Assembly (NCBI GenBank): GCA_942493035.1
Contig: OW818666.1
Span: forward strand, 1,426,001 to 1,490,000
Source: WRGT01 sp942493035
GTDB lineage: Bacteria > Spirochaetota > UBA4802 > UBA5550
Reading direction: 5' to 3'
Length of the DNA: 64,000 bases
In this document: positions 9,434 through 18,433 of the stretch, one piece after another
Position numbering within the stretch: the first letter of the stretch is position 1
Layout of the letters: each line of letters begins with the position of its first letter
Notes under the pieces: model-generated
Databases searched by the model: none
What the model was told of the DNA's origin: nothing
Seen by the model: only the letters and a program-made list of their open reading frames with translations
Translations under genes and position numbers: made by a program

Positions 9434-10675
9434 TTACTGAACCATCAGATTCATTTCCATAATCGGCATCATAACAGAAAGAACTATAATTCCGATTACA
9501 ACTCCCATCATAATTATAATAAGAGGTTCAATCATTCCCGTAAGGCTGGTTACAACCATATCGATTTCATTTTCATAAACATTACCAATATTCAGAAGCA
9601 TTTCATCAACCTTATCGCTTGCTTCACCTGCAGCAATCATTCCGATAACAAGCTTAGGCAGAAATTCATGCTTTTTTAAAGATTGAGCAATAGATGCACC
9701 CTCTTTAATACTCTTTAAAGCCTGATCTATTTTATCCTCAACTATAACATTATTAACTATCTTTTTAACTATCTCAAATGATTTTATAAGATCTACTTTA
9801 TTTGAGAGAAGAACCCCTAAATTCAGAGTAAATCTGTAGACTATAATTTTGTTATAGAGTCTGCTGATCATTGGAAGTTTCATTAAAACTTCATCAATTT
9901 TTTTTCTCCCTTCGGCAGTAGAAGAATACCTCATGTAAAAATAATAAAGAGCAGTGCAAAATATAGGTATTAAAATCCAGAAATCAGTTAAAAAATTACT
10001 GAGAGCGATTACAATTTTAGTAGGGAGGGGGAGTTCTCTATTCTGTTCTATAAATATTTCTGAAATAGTAGGTATGATATTTACAAGCAGGAATACAACA
10101 ATCAGCAATGAAAAAGTAAGCATGAATACAGGATACCAGAGGGCAGCTCTTATTTTGTTTTTAAGAAAAACTTTTTTCTCTTCCATATCAGCCAATCGCG
10201 CAATAACTTCATCGAGCGAGCCAAGATTTTCACCGACACGAATCATGTTTATATACATTTCAGAAAAAAGATCTCTGTGAAGAGTAAGCGTATTTGAGAA
10301 TGAAGAACCACCTTCAATTTTCTCTTTAATATCGATGATAATATTTTTAAAAATTTTATTATCTATCTGCTCGATAATGTCGGTAATTGCAATCATAAGA
10401 GGCATACCTGCCTTCAGCAATGTAGACAGTTGTCTGGAGAAAAGACCTACCTGTTTTTTAGCAGAATTTTTGCGGAATTTTAAAAGCATTTTGTCAGAAA
10501 ATTCTTTTATGTTGAATTTGTCCTGAACAGACTTTTTTACTTCCTGATCTTTTATGAATGTAACATAAAGACCTGTTTTTTTTATCTTCTGTTTAGCGGC
10601 TAATTCAGTAGGAGCATCAATATAATCAGTAACTTCCTCCCCTTTGCTGTTTAAAGCCCTGTAATAATAGAGCAT
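9434..10675 (-). CDS. gspF: Type II secretion inner-membrane platform protein GspF
   Basis: 413 aa with two repeats of the GspF/PilC cytoplasmic helical domain (~70-190 and ~275-395) separated by membrane helices at ~170-192 and ~220-240, and a final helix near 385-408. Motifs RQLSTLLKAGMPL and ISQ-type FTLNLGVLLSNKVDL are family features. It is the central platform that couples GspE to pseudopilus assembly. Start ATG at 10675 has CGGAGAA seven bases upstream. GspE lies 19 bp before it. Confidence 0.95.
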   Translation of the reverse strand: MLYYYRALNSKGEEVTDYIDAPTELAAKQKIKKTGLYVTFIKDQEVKKSVQDKFNIKEFSDKMLLKFRKNSAKKQVGLFSRQLSTLLKAGMPLMIAITDIIEQIDNKIFKNIIIDIKEKIEGGSSFSNTLTLHRDLFSEMYINMIRVGENLGSLDEVIARLADMEEKKVFLKNKIRAALWYPVFMLTFSLLIVVFLLVNIIPTISEIFIEQNRELPLPTKIVIALSNFLTDFWILIPIFCTALYYFYMRYSSTAEGRKKIDEVLMKLPMISRLYNKIIVYRFTLNLGVLLSNKVDLIKSFEIVKKIVNNVIVEDKIDQALKSIKEGASIAQSLKKHEFLPKLVIGMIAAGEASDKVDEMLLNIGNVYENEIDMVVTSLTGMIEPLIIIMMGVVIGIIVLSVMMPIMEMNLMVQ

Positions 10676-10694
10676 AACTTTTCTCCGAAATAAA

Positions 10695-12392
10695 TCAGCA
10701 TACCCTGAAAACTTCTTCCAGCGTAGTTTGTCCTTCTATAGCTTTCTGATTACCGTCTTTCAGCAGAGTAATCATCCCTTCTTTTATTGCCTGTTCTTTA
10801 ATAGTTGAAGCATCAGCTCCGGCCATAACCATTCTTTTAATGCTGTCTGACAATATAAGCAGTTCAAATATACCAAGCCGTCCTGTATAACCTGTATTTA
10901 AACATTTGTCACAACCTTTGCCTTTATATAAGCTTCCTTTATGAAGTGAGGATCTGGAGATACCTGCACGGTCAAGTTCCTGCTGTGACGGCTTATATGG
11001 TGTTATACAATCAGGACAGATTTTACGCACAAGTCTCTGGGCAAGGAAGGCATTAACAGAAGATGAGATCAGATATGGCTCTATTCCCATATCAACGAGT
11101 CTTGTTACACCGGAAGCAGCATCGTTTGTATGAAGAGTTGAGAACACACGGTGTCCGGTTAATGCTGACTGTATGGCTATTTCCGCTGTTTCGAGATCCC
11201 GGATCTCACCAATCATTATTATATCAGGGTCCTGGCGGAGAATTGAACGAAGTCCAGTTGCAAAAGTCAGACCAATTTTCGATCTCACCTGCATCTGTCC
11301 GATACCCTGTATCTGATATTCTATTGGATCTTCTACGGTCAGGATATTTACGTCGTCACGATTTAACCGGCTCAGAACGCCATAGAGTGTGGTACTTTTA
11401 CCGCTACCCGTAGGTCCTGTAACCAGCACAACTCCATGAGTAAGGTCAATGAGGTCATTAAATCCTTTAAGCATATTTTTTGAAAATCCTATAGAACCTA
11501 AATCAAAACTTATATCCGATTTATTTAGAAGTCTCAATACAATTCTTTCACCATAATGAGTCGGGAAAATAGAAACCCTTATATCAATCTCTTTGCCGCC
11601 GATTTTTATCTGAATCCTGCCGTCCTGAGGCATCCGATTCTCTGCAATATTCAGGTTAGACATAATCTTAATACGTGATATAACCGAATCCTGATATTTT
11701 TTTGGCGGAGTAAACATCTTGTAAAGAATACCATCTATTCTAAAACGGACGATAAGCTCCTTTTCATAAACTTCGAAGTGAATGTCACTGGCTCTCTCGT
11801 TGACTGCCTGTCTTATAATGGTATTAACGAGACGAATAATCGGCGCATCATTAGCCATATCGAGAATATCAGATGTTTCTGATGATGTTCTCGATAGTAT
11901 TTCAAAATCGGATTCTTCCAGGTTTTCAATTATCTCATTGGTTGTAGCAGATTCAACCAGTTCAAAATGAGTATTTATTATTTTTAAAACTTCATGGTTT
12001 GTTGTAAGAATTATCTTAAAGATATAACCTTTAAATAGCAGTTTGAGATCATCAAGCGGCTGTATATTAAGTGCATCAGTAATAGCAATTTTTATAACAC
12101 CCTTTTCGGAACTGAAAGGTGCCAGCAGATTACTCTTTAAAAAATTAACAGGAAGAGATTTAAAAATAGAATCCGCATCATTGTATTCAATATGAGCTTT
12201 GAATTCAAGATCATTCTGGAGTGCTAAACACTCGAGAAGATCCGTTTCAGAGATATATCCTTTTTTTATTAATAACTCACCAATCCGCAGATCATTATTC
12301 TGCTGAAGAAGTAAAACCTCCTGCAGATTTTCTGCAGAAATTTTATTTTTTTCAATGAGTATTTTACCTATCTTTTTATTCTTCAATGACAT
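10695..12392 (-). CDS. gspE: Type II secretion ATPase GspE
   Basis: 565 aa hexameric ATPase powering pseudopilus assembly from the cytoplasm. The N-terminal domain (1-150) has two GELLIKKGYIS-like repeats of the MshEN/N1E type that bind GspL or c-di-GMP in some relatives. Walker A GPTGSGKST is at 326-334, the Walker B region IIMIGEIRD at 391-399, and a His box around STLHTNDA. A tetracysteine zinc site is formed by C459, C462, C494 and C497. All catalytic motifs are intact. The c-di-GMP idea for the N-terminal repeats is inference. Confidence 0.95.
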   Translation of the reverse strand: MSLKNKKIGKILIEKNKISAENLQEVLLLQQNNDLRIGELLIKKGYISETDLLECLALQNDLEFKAHIEYNDADSIFKSLPVNFLKSNLLAPFSSEKGVIKIAITDALNIQPLDDLKLLFKGYIFKIILTTNHEVLKIINTHFELVESATTNEIIENLEESDFEILSRTSSETSDILDMANDAPIIRLVNTIIRQAVNERASDIHFEVYEKELIVRFRIDGILYKMFTPPKKYQDSVISRIKIMSNLNIAENRMPQDGRIQIKIGGKEIDIRVSIFPTHYGERIVLRLLNKSDISFDLGSIGFSKNMLKGFNDLIDLTHGVVLVTGPTGSGKSTTLYGVLSRLNRDDVNILTVEDPIEYQIQGIGQMQVRSKIGLTFATGLRSILRQDPDIIMIGEIRDLETAEIAIQSALTGHRVFSTLHTNDAASGVTRLVDMGIEPYLISSSVNAFLAQRLVRKICPDCITPYKPSQQELDRAGISRSSLHKGSLYKGKGCDKCLNTGYTGRLGIFELLILSDSIKRMVMAGADASTIKEQAIKEGMITLLKDGNQKAIEGQTTLEEVFRVC

Positions 12393-12398
12393 ATATTT

Positions 12399-14180
12399 CT
12401 ACTTTTTGTTTTCTTCCTGCATTTTTTTCATTTCCTGCTGCTTCTCTTCAGTAATTTTTTTTATTTTTTCAGGATCAGTTACGACTCTCGGTGTTATGAA
12501 AACCAGTAAATTTGTTTTTTTATTCTCTTTGGATTTATTCTTAAAGAACCATCCAAGTAAAGGTATGTCTCCGAGAAGGGGAACCTTTGTTTCGGTTTCA
12601 GATACTGCGTTTCGCATTAGGCCTCCGACAACAATGGTTGAACCGTCCCTTATAGAAATTTTAGTTTTAATATCACGTTTTGCAAGATCCGGCGGAATAA
12701 TTGTACTGGTAGATGTTGATGTAGTGGTACCCAGAACCGAGTTTACTTCAACAAAAAGATCCAATGTAATTTTTTCACCGATTGTAATATGCGGTGTCAG
12801 TTTCAATTTTAATCCTACAGGTTTATATTCAAAAGTATAATATATATTACTATTTGTATCCATACGGCTGTTGGTGGGTACTGCTATTTCCTCTCCGACA
12901 TTAAACTCAGCTTCATGATTGTCTATCGTCAGTATATGCGGGGTAGAGAGAATATTAATATTCTTGTCCTGTCCCGTAGCATTTAAAAGAACGAATCCTA
13001 ATATTGATGTATCACTTAAATAGCCGAGAGTCATAGTCTGAGCTTTTAATGGAACTGCAATAGTCTTATTTGTTATTCCGCTGGGAAGGGTATAATTCGG
13101 AATACTTCCCATTATAGAAGAACCTCCCCCGATATGAGTTCCAGTCTGTCCTCCAAGAGTCCAGTCGATTCCAAAACCCCAGTTAGATTCAACATTGACT
13201 TCTACTATCATAGCTTCGATTAAAATCTGGGGACGTACAACATCGAGTTGTTTTACAATTCGTAAAATTTCTTTAAACTCTGCAGCCGATGCATTGATAA
13301 TTAAAGAGTTTGTTTCTTTATTTGCAATTATAGATAATTTAGGCGGAGGATTCTGAGATTGCCCCCCCTGGCCGGTAGCAGCAGCTTTGCCTTTGGCATC
13401 GGAGCCCTGAGTATTCACAGGCTGAGTATTTATTAATGCATACTGAGAAAATGGTATTCTTGAAAGTACTTCTGAAAGACTTACAGCATCTGCATTTTCA
13501 AGATTTACAACATGTATAGAAGCATCGTCTTTTATAATTCCAGGATCTGTTTCAGAACCTTCTAACGGATTTTTGTCTAAAGTCTGAGCTATTTTTACCA
13601 GACCGCGTATATCAATTGAATTCCCGCTGAAAATAATAGTGTTAAGTGTTTTATAAACAACAACATCTGTATCCGGTGATTTTAATGTCTTTAATACATT
13701 GGCAACATCGTTAGCATCGGCATGAACAAGTTCCATAAGGAATGTTACAGCATCATCTCTGTTAAGTTTTACTTTATCACCATCAAGTATAACTTCTACG
13801 TTTTTCTGAACAGCTTCTTTAACCGGAACTATTTTAATCAGATTATCAGATTCAATTACAGCAAATCCCTTTATTTCAAGAATGGATTTCATTAGATTGT
13901 ATGCTTCATTGATTGGAACTTTCTGAGCAGAGTTAATTGTTATTTTTCCTTTTACTTTATCACTGAGAATAATATTTTTTCCCAGAACCTGGCTCATGAC
14001 GTTAAGAAATTCTGAAACTTCAACATCGTTGAAGTTTAATGAAAAACTGGTTTCTTTTTCTTTCTCTTTTACTTTTTTTGCTGCCCATAACAAATTATTA
14101 TATGGAATTTGGGGAGCAGTAAGAGTCAGCATTAAAAATGTAATTAAAAGAACCGGTACTATAATATTTTTTTTATTCAT
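12399..14180 (-). CDS. gspD: Type II secretion outer-membrane secretin GspD
   Basis: 593 aa outer-membrane channel. A signal-like stretch (~1-25) is followed by N0 to N3 periplasmic ring domains (the N0 start SFSLNFNDVEVSEFL is clear), a Gly/Gln-rich linker near 270, and the secretin C-domain from ~300 with VPLLGDIPLLGWFFKN near the gate. The tail is Lys/Glu-rich (coiled) rather than a typical S-domain. Its presence shows that the cell has an outer membrane. It sits 15 bp after gspC and 6 bp before gspE. Confidence 0.95.
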   Translation of the reverse strand: MNKKNIIVPVLLITFLMLTLTAPQIPYNNLLWAAKKVKEKEKETSFSLNFNDVEVSEFLNVMSQVLGKNIILSDKVKGKITINSAQKVPINEAYNLMKSILEIKGFAVIESDNLIKIVPVKEAVQKNVEVILDGDKVKLNRDDAVTFLMELVHADANDVANVLKTLKSPDTDVVVYKTLNTIIFSGNSIDIRGLVKIAQTLDKNPLEGSETDPGIIKDDASIHVVNLENADAVSLSEVLSRIPFSQYALINTQPVNTQGSDAKGKAAATGQGGQSQNPPPKLSIIANKETNSLIINASAAEFKEILRIVKQLDVVRPQILIEAMIVEVNVESNWGFGIDWTLGGQTGTHIGGGSSIMGSIPNYTLPSGITNKTIAVPLKAQTMTLGYLSDTSILGFVLLNATGQDKNINILSTPHILTIDNHEAEFNVGEEIAVPTNSRMDTNSNIYYTFEYKPVGLKLKLTPHITIGEKITLDLFVEVNSVLGTTTSTSTSTIIPPDLAKRDIKTKISIRDGSTIVVGGLMRNAVSETETKVPLLGDIPLLGWFFKNKSKENKKTNLLVFITPRVVTDPEKIKKITEEKQQEMKKMQEENKK

Positions 14181-14195
14181 AAGAAATTTTTCCTG

Positions 14196-15029
14196 TCAAT
14201 CTGTGATATTCATTTCAAAAGTCATTATCTGGCCATTTCGCTCTACATCTATGACCATTTTGGATTCACTCTGCATACCCTGCCACATATTAAAAAGTTT
14301 TTCAGTACTATCAACTTTTTTACCATTGATCCGCTTAATAATATCTCCGCTGCGAATGCCGTAGCCGTATAATATATTATACGGCCTTATGCGTATAAGC
14401 TTAAAACCTTCTATCTGACCATTAACTCTATGTGGACCGGCCTGAATTCCCTGCATGGCATTGTCAATATTATTCATGACTTTCTGCTGCATTTCAGCCC
14501 TGCTTATATTTTTCTTAACAACACCGCCGCTTGAAGTCTCAACACTTTCGGATTTTGGCGAGGAAGCAAATTCCTTTTTTTCAAAAAGATTTAATGTAAA
14601 CGTTTCACTATTTTTTTTCAGAAGAACTTTTGATGTTAAAATTTCAGAAAGGATAAAACCATATACATTATGTCGAAGCTTAAATACATCTGGCTGGTTT
14701 TCCCCTTTTTTAAGAATCAATGCACGTGCAATACCTGGAGGTCCGGTAACCGTACCTATCAATTTGAAATCATTTATAGCTGAAGACGAATCTTCAGATG
14801 AATCTGCCGTTGAGGTTACTGCCGTCTTGAAAAAACCTGAATCAATGAGCTGATTTATATCAATACTGACATTTTCATCTGAAATATTTCTTGCAGCCCG
14901 CATCCGGCTTTTCTCGGATGGATATACTACAAGTGCATGTTTGATAATCCCATTAATTGTGGCTGCCGAAATGTATGAAAAAAGTATCATCGCTGATAAT
15001 GATATAATATGATATTTAATATTCTGCAT
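14196..15029 (-). CDS. gspC: Type II secretion protein GspC with PDZ domain
   Basis: 277 aa, first gene of the row. One N-terminal membrane helix (~9-28), a linker, the HR (homology region) domain DFKLIGTVTGPPGIARALI at ~85-105, and a C-terminal PDZ domain at ~190-277 (RPYNILYGYGIRSGDIIKRINGKKV). GspC links the inner-membrane platform to the secretin and helps select cargo. The leader 15030-15112 holds a TTGACT on the minus strand, but I see no well-spaced -10, so the operon promoter is unresolved. Confidence 0.9.
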   Translation of the reverse strand: MQNIKYHIISLSAMILFSYISAATINGIIKHALVVYPSEKSRMRAARNISDENVSIDINQLIDSGFFKTAVTSTADSSEDSSSAINDFKLIGTVTGPPGIARALILKKGENQPDVFKLRHNVYGFILSEILTSKVLLKKNSETFTLNLFEKKEFASSPKSESVETSSGGVVKKNISRAEMQQKVMNNIDNAMQGIQAGPHRVNGQIEGFKLIRIRPYNILYGYGIRSGDIIKRINGKKVDSTEKLFNMWQGMQSESKMVIDVERNGQIMTFEMNITD

Positions 15030-15112
15030 TCTTATATTCTTTAAAATACTCTGATTTAATTATTTTTATTACTATAATTTCTGATTCTTTAAAAACATAA
15101 GTCAAGTAAATA

Positions 15113-15718
15113 TTAACCCTTTCTATTTAAAAATTTTATTGATGCCATCACCAGAATAAAAATTAAAAAAACAGTAAAGATTATAATTTTATAACTGGAA
15201 AGATACTCCTGTATTAAACTAATATTTTCTCCAAATTTAAATCCGATGATAAAAAGAACAGTTGACGTAACTGATAACGCAAGCAGATCTATAATCATAA
15301 ATTTGAATACATTGACCTTTACAAGACCTGCGGTGATAAACATTATGTTTCTAACACCAAAGGGAATAAATCTTCCCAAAAAAAGAGTTTTCCCTCCATA
15401 CTTTTTAAAATAAATGTGAAGACTCACAATTCTGTTTTTAGTTGATTCACTTTTAAGAAAACCGAACTTTTGAATAAAAGGCAAACCGTGTCTGCCGATC
15501 GAATAAGCAACCAGATCACTTAAATAAGCTCCCAGAAAACAGCCTGTAAATATAAGATAAGTATTTTCAGGAATAACCGCAGCTGCAATTGAAGCAGATA
15601 TAATAAAAACCAGATCTTCCGAAACGGGAACATTAAAACCTGCAAGCATTAAAAGTCCGAATGAAATGAAATGGAGATTGTCAGCAACTGAATGTGTTAG
15701 TATACTGGTAATATCCAT
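15113..15718 (-). CDS. DedA-family membrane protein
   Basis: 201 aa with about five hydrophobic segments. Family marks are the N-terminal re-entrant part FNVPVSEDLVFII, FLGAYLSDLVAYSIGR, and FLGRFIPFGVRNIMFITAG with the conserved arginines. DedA proteins are inner-membrane transporters/scramblases tied to undecaprenyl-phosphate recycling and membrane potential. It lies 6 bp after the small gene upstream and probably shares its transcript. Which substrate it moves cannot be read from sequence. Confidence 0.88.
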   Translation of the reverse strand: MDITSILTHSVADNLHFISFGLLMLAGFNVPVSEDLVFIISASIAAAVIPENTYLIFTGCFLGAYLSDLVAYSIGRHGLPFIQKFGFLKSESTKNRIVSLHIYFKKYGGKTLFLGRFIPFGVRNIMFITAGLVKVNVFKFMIIDLLALSVTSTVLFIIGFKFGENISLIQEYLSSYKIIIFTVFLIFILVMASIKFLNRKG

Positions 15719-15723
15719 ACTGT

Positions 15724-16047
15724 CTACACTATAAATGTCTCAGATTTAACAGCCATGGTTCCTTTTTTAACCCAGACTCTAACCTGATAAACACTTGTAT
15801 TATCATTTGAAGTTAAAGTCCCGATTTCCTCAACTGCACTGATTGTATCAAGGTGAAATTCAAAAAAATGTTTATCCTCTTCAAATGGATTTGAAATCAG
15901 GATTAAAATGTTTTCATTTGTAGGATGTCTCTTCGGAGACCCCTCAAACGAATGATACTCATCATTATAATTAATATTTCTAGTTCGATCAACATCGTAG
16001 TTTTTTGTTAGTTCAAGTAATCTTTGAACATATTTTTTTTCATCCAT
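15724..16047 (-). CDS. Conserved-looking small cytoplasmic protein, unknown function
   Basis: 107 aa, no signal or membrane segment. It begins MDEKKYVQRLLELTK, continues with a charged loop around HSFEGSPKRHPTNENIL, and ends in a run of predicted beta strands (VYQVRVWVKKGTMAV). I do not recognise a family. The ATG at 16047 is chosen over longer in-frame starts because GGAGAC lies nine bases upstream and the longer N-terminus reads as non-coding. It is translationally close to dedA (6-bp gap). The divergent AsmA-like gene begins 143 bp away, so 16048-16189 is a shared promoter region. Confidence 0.7.
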   Translation of the reverse strand: MDEKKYVQRLLELTKNYDVDRTRNINYNDEYHSFEGSPKRHPTNENILILISNPFEEDKHFFEFHLDTISAVEEIGTLTSNDNTSVYQVRVWVKKGTMAVKSETFIV

Positions 16048-16189
16048 TGTTTGTCTCCTGTATAAAATATTTTGCGTCATACTCAAAATAGAATAACTGA
16101 TTTTAATGCTTGACGCATAAAAAGACAATCTATATTTAAGAAAGAAACCTTATTAGTTAAATTAAATTTATGAGTAAATAAAATTTTAT

Positions 16190-18433
16190 ATGAACCAGAA
16201 TAAAAAAATAATTATTTCACTTGGTATAATTTTCTCTGTTATTCTTTTCGGCATAAGTATGCTTAAGATTTCTATTAATATATTATATCCGGTGAATGAA
16301 CTTTCCAACTCTTTAAAAGATAGTTTCAAAGATATATTTGGAAAAGCGATTAAATTTGATACATTACACTTTAAATACAACGGGGATATAGTTCTTCAGA
16401 ATTTTTATCTTTCAAACAAAGATGATTTCAATGACAACATCAATCTTATTAAGTGTGATGAAATAACAATTGATACATATTTATTTGATCTGGTAAGAAA
16501 AAAAGTTACTTTTGCCGGCGTTTACATGGTGGGCCCTGAAATCACATTCAGTAAAAATTATGGTAAAGCTTACTCTGAAATATTTATTGAGGACCTTGCT
16601 GGCGGAATAAACCACGAGAAAATTAAGCAATTTATAAAAAACGGTTTCCGCTTTGAATTAACCGATTCCACTCTTTCATTTAAAGAGACATTTAAGAATT
16701 CAAAATCAGAAACAAATTTTTATGATATGGATCTTAAGATCAAATATAAAAATGATTATATAAGCTATAGATCATACGGTAATATTGAAGATAAATTGCG
16801 TGAAAGCTGGTTTAAAAGCAGCTATAAAGCAATCGGTAAAGTCTTTCTTGATAGACCATATTCTGAATCAGAAATCGAACTTGAGAATTTTGATCTTGCA
16901 CATCTTAACAATTTTTTAAATGATAATTTCACTTCAAAATCATTTCTTACAGGGACTTTCACCGGTAATTTAAACATTATTACAGATAATGGTTTTTTAA
17001 AATGCAAAGGTAATACCGGGATATCATCTATGAGTTATTTTTACTACGAGGAAAACATTCCATACCCTCTCTTTAAAAATGAAAATATAGACAGCAACTT
17101 CAGTTTTACTCTCTCGGAAAATATGGACCGATTAACTATAGAAAAACTCGAAATTGATAATGGTGTAGTGGAACTAACATCATCTCTTGATTACGCAATG
17201 GATGATTTCTTTTCGATTGAAATAAAATCAAATAAAATAGACTTAAATGAACTATCAGAATCATTTTATATTTTTAAAAACTCCAGATATGACGGGGCTT
17301 TATCATTTAATGGAATCTGCAACTACAATCTGAAAGAAAATAAACCTGAAGCTTTAAATTTTAATCTTTCTTTGAACAAATTTAATATTATTCCTGACGG
17401 GAAAAACATCAGCGATTTTCAAAATATAAATAACGGAGATCTTACCTTATCCGCCAGTAAAGATAAAATTTCAATTACTTCCAGTTTTAAATCAGAGAAA
17501 TCAGATTTTAATATTTTGTACGAAGGTGTGATCAAAAACTGGAATCCGGTTAAATCATCTAACAAAATTGAAATAATTTCAAAGTCAATTGAGTTAGATC
17601 TGCTGAAGGAAGTATTGAAAGGGACTATAAAGAAAATTTACAGTCTGGCTTACGTTGACATGTTTCAGAATTTTGATGAACAGCGTAATTTCCTTAAAGA
17701 ACCTGAAGGTATTTTCGTTAATAACAACGATATTTCTCTCAAGCTGAATGCGGGAAAACTTGTGATCGCAGGTAAATCATTCCTGGATAATCTAAGTGTT
17801 GATATTTCGTTATTAAAGGGAGTCCTGAAAACAAATAATTTTTCTCTTAACGGGTATAATGGTGTTTACACGTTCAATCTCTATTCAGCACTAAATCAGG
17901 AGTATCCTTTTTTTAAGTTTGACTCAAAAGCTGAAAATATCGACTTGAACCGTATATCTTACGAATCGGGGTTTACATATTCTTTTGGAGGTATTCTCTC
18001 TCTTGATGCAGCTTTTGAAACCAGCGCTTTTAGAATTGGTCAATTAGTTGAAAACGGCAGAGGTGGATTGAATATATCAATAAAAGACGGGTATTTTAAT
18101 AATACACCCTTACAGAATAAAATGCATAAACTCCTCAGTCAGAATAATTATAAAGATGTATTTGATAAAAGGCTGGATTTTTCAACTTATTCAATAGGAT
18201 TTATGCAGTCAGGTAACAGTTTCTATATAAAAAATTTTAGTCTAAACTCTGCTGATTTAAGTTTTAATTCATACGGAACATTTACAGAAGAGGATGGATT
18301 AAAAGTTCCACTTAATCTGAATGTAAACAGTGAAACGAGTAACGACAGGATACCTCTGGAAATTACAGGTAATTTAGAGGCACCCTGCGTAAAAGTTAAA
18401 TCAAAGAATGAAACTGAACCGGTCTGTTTTTAG
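16190..18433 (+). CDS. AsmA-like envelope protein
   Basis: 747 aa with an N-terminal anchor (IIISLGIIFSVILFGISML, ~7-26) and a long periplasmic body made almost entirely of alternating short beta strands. The C-terminal third (GRGGLNISIKDGYFNNTPL onward) resembles the AsmA_2 end, where an amphipathic helix packs near a ligand groove. Such proteins bridge inner and outer membranes and are implicated in lipid transport or outer-membrane quality. The call is from architecture plus the C-terminal motif; identity to a named member (TamB, YhdP, AsmA) is not supported. Its 3' end overlaps the convergent cyclase gene by 4 bp. Confidence 0.65.
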   Translation: MNQNKKIIISLGIIFSVILFGISMLKISINILYPVNELSNSLKDSFKDIFGKAIKFDTLHFKYNGDIVLQNFYLSNKDDFNDNINLIKCDEITIDTYLFDLVRKKVTFAGVYMVGPEITFSKNYGKAYSEIFIEDLAGGINHEKIKQFIKNGFRFELTDSTLSFKETFKNSKSETNFYDMDLKIKYKNDYISYRSYGNIEDKLRESWFKSSYKAIGKVFLDRPYSESEIELENFDLAHLNNFLNDNFTSKSFLTGTFTGNLNIITDNGFLKCKGNTGISSMSYFYYEENIPYPLFKNENIDSNFSFTLSENMDRLTIEKLEIDNGVVELTSSLDYAMDDFFSIEIKSNKIDLNELSESFYIFKNSRYDGALSFNGICNYNLKENKPEALNFNLSLNKFNIIPDGKNISDFQNINNGDLTLSASKDKISITSSFKSEKSDFNILYEGVIKNWNPVKSSNKIEIISKSIELDLLKEVLKGTIKKIYSLAYVDMFQNFDEQRNFLKEPEGIFVNNNDISLKLNAGKLVIAGKSFLDNLSVDISLLKGVLKTNNFSLNGYNGVYTFNLYSALNQEYPFFKFDSKAENIDLNRISYESGFTYSFGGILSLDAAFETSAFRIGQLVENGRGGLNISIKDGYFNNTPLQNKMHKLLSQNNYKDVFDKRLDFSTYSIGFMQSGNSFYIKNFSLNSADLSFNSYGTFTEEDGLKVPLNLNVNSETSNDRIPLEITGNLEAPCVKVKSKNETEPVCF

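Noticed and set aside
11063..11413. Long plus-strand reading frame inside gspE (116 codons)
   Set aside because: Antisense to the conserved ATPase core; its composition reflects the opposite strand's codons.
14455..14853. Plus-strand reading frame opposite gspC (132 codons)
   Set aside because: Shadow of the gspC coding strand; no ribosome site or family features.
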